From Candidatus Omnitrophota bacterium (GTDB taxonomy: Bacteria > Ratteibacteria > UBA8468 > B48-G9 > JAFGKM01): DNA of 29,601 bases. Shown in pieces: positions 24,863-29,601 of the stretch. Every line of letters begins with the position of its first letter. The first letter of the stretch is position 1. Both the position numbers and the translations under genes were made by a program. The notes under the pieces are model-generated. The model searched no databases. It was not told where the DNA came from and saw only the letters and a list, made by a program, of their open reading frames with translations. The stretch lies in the NCBI GenBank assembly GCA_023819545.1, contig JAMWCA010000005.1, positions 1 through 29,601 on the forward strand, written 5' to 3'.

Positions 24863-27258
24863 AAAGCAAGTTTCTTAAAATTTTCATATTTCTCATTTTT
24901 TTAAATGTAAGAAAGGGACAAACCTATTCAGAAGTAGATTTGGAGTTATTTAAATATAAAAATTTTTCTGAAGTAAGGAAAAATTGGTTGTCACAAGAAA
25001 AAAGTAAAGAGATAGAATTGGAGAAGGGAAAGGGTAAAGATTTAATAAAATTCCCATTAAATTTTATGGAAGTAGAAGATAGGTGTTATTGGGATAAATT
25101 TGTTTCACTTGATTTAAGCAATTTTGAAAAGTTTATAATTGAAGTAAAATCTGAAAATCCATCTTTAACAACAAACTGCACAATCTATTTTGAAAGTATT
25201 GGTGGTTGGTATAGATATTCTTTTTCAATAGATAAAGATAACTGGAAGAAAATAATTATTCCAAAATCAAAATTTAAAATTGAAGGTAATCCTTCTGGTT
25301 GGAATAATATAAAAAGGATACGAATTTCTTTTTGGAAAACAAATCATGGACAGACAAATGTATATTTAAGAAGTTTAAAAGGGATTATTTCAGATTCACA
25401 AATTGGTATTGTTTTCTGTGATACTGCAATTAAAAAAGGACTGTATAGACCAAATGATATAAATAGATATTTTTCTGATATGGCTGATATTTTTGAAAAA
25501 ATTGGAATAGAATATAGAACATTAAATCAGAGCGAGATTGACAACAAATTAAAAATTCTGATTTTCCCTTACAACCCAGTAATTACAGACCAAGAGATAG
25601 AAAAAATTAAAAGATTTGTTGAAAAAGATGGTAAAATTATTATTTTTTATTCACCAAATCCTGAAATATATAAAATCTTGGGTATTGAAAATACAATTTA
25701 TAAAAAGGAAAGTTATATAGGTGAATTTGATAGTGTAAAATTTGATAGAAAAGTAGTTGAAGGACTCCCTGAAAAAATAAAACAATCTTCATGGAATGCT
25801 ATAATACCTGAAAAAATAAATGAGAATTCAAAAATTGTTGGATTTTGGATTGATTCCGAAGGAAAATCAACCGGCTTACCATCTGCGATTATATCTGACA
25901 ATGGATTTTATTTCTCCCATGTTTTGCTAAATAAGTATGAAGGGCAGCAGATGATAGTTTCTCTAATTTTACATTTTTTACCAGAAAAGAAAGAAGAGAT
26001 AATTTCTTCAATAATTAAAAATGCAGGTAAACTATCTGGTTTTGAGAATTTTGAAGAGACAAAAAAGTTTATTGAAAAAAAATTAAGAGAATTACCGATA
26101 AGAAAAGCAAATGGGATAAAAAGTTTTTTAAACCTTGCAATGAAAAATTATAGAGAAATTAAGGATAATTACAAAAAATACAGTATAGAAGATTTATTTT
26201 TAATCAAGCAGGAACTTGAAAAAAATTTAAAAAAGGCATATTTTAGTTCTTTTAAAGGGAAAGAAAATGAATTTAGGGCTGTCTGGTGTCATTCTCCTTT
26301 TGGAATTGGAGGGGTTTTTTGGGAAGAAAGTATAAAAAAACTTAAAGAAAACAATTTTAATGCAATATTTCCAAATATGTTGAGAGGTGGCATAGCATAT
26401 TATAATAGTGAAATTTTGCCAATTGCACAAGAAGTTAAAATAAAAGGAGACCAGATAGAACAATGTCTTTCTGCATGTAAAAAATATGGTATTGAATGTC
26501 ATATATGGAAAGTAAACTGGAATCTTTTTAATGCACCTATTGATTTTATTGAAAAATTAAGAGAAGAAAAGAGATTACAAGTGAGTAAAGAAGGGAAAGA
26601 GATTTTATGGCTATGTCCTTCAAATCAAATCAATTTTCAACTTGAGTTTGAATCAATGATTGAAATTGTTAAAAAATATAATATTGATGGAATACACTTT
26701 GATTATATTAGATATCCTGATTCAAATTTTTGCTATTGTGAGAATTGTAAAAAAAGATTTGAACAAGAATATAATGTTAAAATTGAGAAATGGCCTGAAG
26801 ATGTAATAATAGGAGATTATAAAGAACTTTATAAAATCTGGAGGCAGGAACTTATAACAAAACTTGTAAGGGAAGTGAGTAAAGAAGCGAAAAGAATAAA
26901 GCCAAATATAAAAATTTCAGCTGCAGTATTTCCTGAGTATCCTAATTGCAAAGAAAATCTTGGACAGGACTGGAAATTGTGGATTGAAAATGGATACATT
27001 GACTTTGTTTGCCCTATGAATTATACAGATTCAAATTCAAAATTCAAAAATTATTTAATAAACCAGAATGAAATAATAAAAAAGAAAATCCCTTTTTATC
27101 CTGGAATTGGTGCTTATATTTTATCCCCTGAAGATATTGTAAGACAGATTGAAATATTACGGCAAATTGGAATAGAAGGTTTTATTCTATTTGATTATAA
27201 CTTCCAACTTTTCAGAAACTTAGATTACTTTGGAATAGGCATAACAGGGAAAGATTAA
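24859..27258 (+). CDS. secreted multidomain GHL10 (DUF187)-type glycoside hydrolase-like protein
   Basis: A 799-residue protein with signal peptide (FLKIFIFLIFLNV). Residues about 35-175 form a jelly-roll carbohydrate-binding-like domain (DLSNFEKFIIEVKSENP, WKKIIIPKSKF, IRISFW). About 180-375 is an alpha/beta domain of the glutamine-amidotransferase-like or ThuA-like kind (IGIVFCDTAIKKG, LKILIFPYNPVITDQEI, IIFYSPNPEIY), probably non-catalytic. After a helical stretch, residues about 467-790 form a TIM barrel with EFRAVWCHSPFG, GIHFDYIRYPD (Asp615) and YIDFVCPMNYTD, hallmarks of the GHL10/DUF187 family. A cluster CYCENCKK just after the Asp motif could bind a metal. Substrate is unknown; related proteins cleave glycan or peptidoglycan-related bonds. 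It is coupled by ATGA to the FAD oxidoreductase gene. Confidence 0.78.
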   Translation: MKSKFLKIFIFLIFLNVRKGQTYSEVDLELFKYKNFSEVRKNWLSQEKSKEIELEKGKGKDLIKFPLNFMEVEDRCYWDKFVSLDLSNFEKFIIEVKSENPSLTTNCTIYFESIGGWYRYSFSIDKDNWKKIIIPKSKFKIEGNPSGWNNIKRIRISFWKTNHGQTNVYLRSLKGIISDSQIGIVFCDTAIKKGLYRPNDINRYFSDMADIFEKIGIEYRTLNQSEIDNKLKILIFPYNPVITDQEIEKIKRFVEKDGKIIIFYSPNPEIYKILGIENTIYKKESYIGEFDSVKFDRKVVEGLPEKIKQSSWNAIIPEKINENSKIVGFWIDSEGKSTGLPSAIISDNGFYFSHVLLNKYEGQQMIVSLILHFLPEKKEEIISSIIKNAGKLSGFENFEETKKFIEKKLRELPIRKANGIKSFLNLAMKNYREIKDNYKKYSIEDLFLIKQELEKNLKKAYFSSFKGKENEFRAVWCHSPFGIGGVFWEESIKKLKENNFNAIFPNMLRGGIAYYNSEILPIAQEVKIKGDQIEQCLSACKKYGIECHIWKVNWNLFNAPIDFIEKLREEKRLQVSKEGKEILWLCPSNQINFQLEFESMIEIVKKYNIDGIHFDYIRYPDSNFCYCENCKKRFEQEYNVKIEKWPEDVIIGDYKELYKIWRQELITKLVREVSKEAKRIKPNIKISAAVFPEYPNCKENLGQDWKLWIENGYIDFVCPMNYTDSNSKFKNYLINQNEIIKKKIPFYPGIGAYILSPEDIVRQIEILRQIGIEGFILFDYNFQLFRNLDYFGIGITGKD

Positions 27259-27346
27259 ATTTGAAAAACTACATTTTTAAAATATTCAAAAAACTTTCTT
27301 GATAAAAATAGAAATTATAAATGTTTAAATTTGGCAAAATTTTTTT

Positions 27347-27374
27347 TTGAAAAATTTAATAGTTTAGATATAAT
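27347..27374 (+). promoter_or_regulatory. candidate sigma-70 type promoter for the leader ORF and hypF
   Basis: TTGAAA (27347-27352), a 16-base spacer and a perfect TATAAT (27369-27374) lie 21 bases before the leader start codon, within an otherwise gene-free 137-base gap. This suggests hypF is transcribed separately from the genes before it. Prediction by eye. Confidence 0.55.
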
Positions 27375-27383
27375 TGAATAACT

Positions 27384-27392
27384 GGGAGGTGA
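27384..27392 (+). promoter_or_regulatory. strong ribosome binding site of the 32-codon ORF
   Basis: GGGAGGTGA ends three bases before ATG 27396. It is one of the strongest Shine-Dalgarno sequences in the window, supporting translation of the very short ORF. Confidence 0.7.
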
Positions 27393-27395
27393 TAA

Positions 27396-27494
27396 ATGAA
27401 AAAAGTAAACCTTATTAAAAATACTCCTTCAAAACAAGATGGCGAAAAATTATTTAAAGCAGGGAAAGAATTTGCAAGAATAATAAAAGGATGA
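27396..27494 (+). CDS. 32-residue small protein or leader peptide coupled to hypF
   Basis: A short ORF encoding 32 residues, starting MKKVNLIKNTPSKQDGEKLF and ending KAGKEFARIIKG. It has a strong ribosome binding site and a promoter immediately upstream, and its stop overlaps the hypF start as ATGA, so it is very likely translated and hypF translation is probably coupled to it. I do not recognise the sequence: it has no cysteines, is basic (many Lys), and the second half could form one amphipathic helix. It may be a true small protein, the remnant of a longer hydrogenase-related gene reduced by deletion, or simply a leader that supplies translation initiation for hypF. Confidence 0.6.
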   Translation: MKKVNLIKNTPSKQDGEKLFKAGKEFARIIKG

Positions 27495-29601
27495 ATCTAA
27501 AAAAAAGATTTAGGATTTTAATAAAAGGAAAAGTTCAGGGAGTTGGTTTTAGGCCAACTGTTTATAGATATGCAAAAGAATTAAATTTAACTGGATTTGT
27601 CTGTAATACTGGGAGAGGTGTTTTTATAGAGATTGAAGGAGAAGAGGAAAAAATTAGAAAATTTTTAAAAAAAATCCGAAATCATCCGCCTTCAAAAGCA
27701 GAAATTAAGGAAATTAAAGTTGAAGAAATAAAAATTAAACAAGATAAGGAATTTAAAATAATTAAAAGTAAGGAAGAAGGGAAAGAAGTAGAAATCTCAC
27801 CTGATATCGCAACCTGTAAAAATTGCCTTGAAGAACTTTTTAATCCTAATGATAGAAGGTATTTATTCCCATTTATTAACTGCACTGATTGTGGTCCAAG
27901 ATTTACAATTATAAAAAAAATCCCATATGATAGGAAAAATACGACAATGAATGAATTTATTATGTGTGAACAATGTAATAGAGAATATGAAGATATTTTT
28001 TCAAGAAGATTTCATGCTCAGCCAAATTGCTGTTTTAAATGTGGTCCTGAAATAAAACTGATTGATTCAAATCAAAGAGAAATTGCAAAAGATATTGAAA
28101 GTATTGAAAAGACATCTAAATTTTTAGAAGATGGGAAAATTATTGGTATTAAAGGTATTGGAGGATATCATATTGCCTGTGATGCAACAAATGAGATTAG
28201 TGTTAGAATATTGAGAGAAAGAAAAAAAAGATATAATAAACCATTTGCATTGATGGCAAGAGATATTGAAACTATTAAAAAATATTGTTTTTTAAATAAA
28301 CAAGAGGAAAGAATATTGAAATCTTGGCAGGCACCGATACTTCTTCTTAAAAAGAAAAAAAACATACTTCCCAAACAGATTGCACCTTCAAATAATTATC
28401 TCGGTTTTTTTATTCCATATACACCTGTTCATCATCTTATCTTTCATTTTAATAAAAATTTAAAAGTTCTTGTTATGACAAGTGGAAATTTTTCTGAAGA
28501 ACCAATAATTTATGATGACAATGATGCTTTTAGTAGATTAAAGGATATATGTGATTTTTTATTAACCCATAATAGAAAGATTTATATTAACTGTGATGAT
28601 TCTGTTTTAAGAGTTTTAAATAAAAAAATTTATTTTATAAGAAGGTCAAGAGGTTTTGTCCCTTCTCCTATTGAAATACCTTATAATTCTAAAAATTATA
28701 TTTTTTCAGCAGGTGCAGATTTGAAAAATACATTTTCTTTTACAAAAAATAATCAGGTTTTTTTAAGTCAGCATATAGGAGACCTTGAGAATTTTCTTTC
28801 AATAGAATCATATAAAAAATCAATAAATCTTTTCAAAAATATTCTTGAAATAGAACCAGAAATAGTTGTTTGTGATATGCATCCTGAATATTTTTCAAGT
28901 AAAATTGCAAAAGAAATATTTTCTGATAAAAAATTTATTGAAATTCAGCATCATTATTCCCATATAATTTCGTGTATGGCTGATAATTTTTTAAAAAATC
29001 AAAAAGTTATTGGAGTTGCCTTTGATGGGACTGGTTATGGAGTAGATGGAAATATATGGGGAGGGGAATTTTTAATATGTGATTATGAAACTTTTCAAAG
29101 AGTTGGACATTTAAAATATTTTCCTTTACAAGGAGGAGAAATATCAATTAAAGAGGTCTGGAGAATAGGTGCAGTTTATCTATATTATGTTTTTGGTAAC
29201 AATTTTTTAGACCTTGATATTGAGTTTGTTAAAAAAATTGATATAAAAAAATGGGAAATCATAAAAAAAGCAATTGATAATAATTTAAATATTTTTCTTA
29301 ATTCAAGTGTTGGAAGATTATTTGATGCAATAAGTGCAATTTTAAATATAAGGGATATTATTGATTATGAAGGACAGGCAGCAATTGAACTTGAAATGAA
29401 AGCAAAAAAGAATAATAAAGTTGGCAGTTTTTTTTACGAAATAAGGAAAGAAAACAATCTATATATAATTGACCATGAAAATATAATAAGAGGTGTTGTA
29501 GAAAATTTAAAGAAGAAAAAGAATATTGGAGAGATTTCATATAGATTTCATTTAACAATCTCTCAAATAATAACAGATATGTGTAAAATTTTAAGAGAAG
29601 A
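27491..29601 (+). CDS. hypF: carbamoyltransferase HypF (partial, runs off the window)
   Basis: HypF makes thiocarbamate on HypE from carbamoyl phosphate and ATP, the source of the CN ligands of [NiFe] hydrogenase. About 703 codons are present of a usual ~750. Domain order: acylphosphatase-like domain (residues about 5-90) with KGKVQGVGFRPTVYRYAKEL; the zinc-finger region with CKNCLEELF, INCTDCGPRF, CEQCNREYED and NCCFKCGPE, including the HAQPN link; the YrdC-like domain (about 190-370) with GIKGIGGYHIACDATN, KRYNKPFALMARDIE, IPYTPVHHLIF and VMTSGNFSEEPI; and the Kae1-like domain with GADLKNTFSF, LSQHIGDLEN, DMHPEY, QHHYSHI and FDGTGYGVDGNIWGGE. Every landmark is intact. Start ATG 27491 overlaps the stop of the 32-codon ORF. 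The presence of an intact hypF implies a working [NiFe] hydrogenase or a recent loss. Confidence 0.95.
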   Translation, partial: MNLKKRFRILIKGKVQGVGFRPTVYRYAKELNLTGFVCNTGRGVFIEIEGEEEKIRKFLKKIRNHPPSKAEIKEIKVEEIKIKQDKEFKIIKSKEEGKEVEISPDIATCKNCLEELFNPNDRRYLFPFINCTDCGPRFTIIKKIPYDRKNTTMNEFIMCEQCNREYEDIFSRRFHAQPNCCFKCGPEIKLIDSNQREIAKDIESIEKTSKFLEDGKIIGIKGIGGYHIACDATNEISVRILRERKKRYNKPFALMARDIETIKKYCFLNKQEERILKSWQAPILLLKKKKNILPKQIAPSNNYLGFFIPYTPVHHLIFHFNKNLKVLVMTSGNFSEEPIIYDDNDAFSRLKDICDFLLTHNRKIYINCDDSVLRVLNKKIYFIRRSRGFVPSPIEIPYNSKNYIFSAGADLKNTFSFTKNNQVFLSQHIGDLENFLSIESYKKSINLFKNILEIEPEIVVCDMHPEYFSSKIAKEIFSDKKFIEIQHHYSHIISCMADNFLKNQKVIGVAFDGTGYGVDGNIWGGEFLICDYETFQRVGHLKYFPLQGGEISIKEVWRIGAVYLYYVFGNNFLDLDIEFVKKIDIKKWEIIKKAIDNNLNIFLNSSVGRLFDAISAILNIRDIIDYEGQAAIELEMKAKKNNKVGSFFYEIRKENNLYIIDHENIIRGVVENLKKKKNIGEISYRFHLTISQIITDMCKILRE

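Noticed and set aside
1..29601. tRNA, rRNA, CRISPR arrays, transposases or integrase sites
   Set aside because: None was recognised on either strand; long A/T runs are frequent but simply reflect base composition.

Overview
This is an AT-rich bacterial window, very probably from a member of the PVC superphylum (Omnitrophota, Lentisphaerota or a relative). The clues are three type IV prepilin-like proteins with the H-X9-DG type of tail, a corrinoid-associated uroporphyrinogen-decarboxylase-family protein, PL26/YetA-like and GH123-like secreted proteins, and very low GC. The phylum is inferred; no rRNA gene is present to confirm it.

Layout. 1-1454: the 3' end of a URO-D family gene, apparently split by a one-base frameshift, translationally coupled to a compact YchF-like GTPase. 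1439-4184, minus strand: a MEMO-family gene followed by a polytopic GT-C-like membrane protein. 4221-4341: divergent intergenic region with a good sigma-70-type promoter for the plus strand. 4342-19339: a long, tightly spaced plus-strand operon that looks like a polysaccharide-degradation locus. It encodes two large secreted PL26/YetA-like proteins (1229 and 1158 aa), three tandem prepilin-like proteins between them, a small secreted protein that is a free-standing copy of the C-terminal module of the two large proteins, a GH123/DUF4091-like protein with carbohydrate-binding domains, and a BNR/sialidase-fold protein.

19342-22527: a hydrogenase-related cluster in partial decay. It holds a frameshifted remnant of an MrpE-type subunit, a short ORF that joins the start of an MrpF-type subunit to an MrpG-type subunit, a HypA that has lost its zinc ribbon, an intact HypB, a HycI-type maturation protease and a PflA-related radical SAM enzyme. 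The E-F-G order is that of Mrp antiporters and of Mbh-type group 4 [NiFe] hydrogenases; with hypA, hypB and hycI next door, the simplest reading is the edge of an Mbh-like hydrogenase locus whose catalytic genes were deleted or lie elsewhere. hypF is at the right end of the window behind its own promoter and a 32-codon leader ORF.

22549-27258: a secreted LolA-fold-like protein, a remnant of a cysteine-rich Fe-S protein, an FAD-dependent oxidoreductase and a secreted multidomain GHL10-type glycoside hydrolase-like protein. 27396-29601: the leader ORF and hypF, which runs off the window.

The points most worth a second look are the zinc-less HypA, the MrpF::MrpG fusion beside the decayed mrpE, the mosaic third prepilin gene, and the C-terminal module that occurs both fused to two enzymes and alone. 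No tRNA, rRNA, CRISPR array or insertion sequence was seen.
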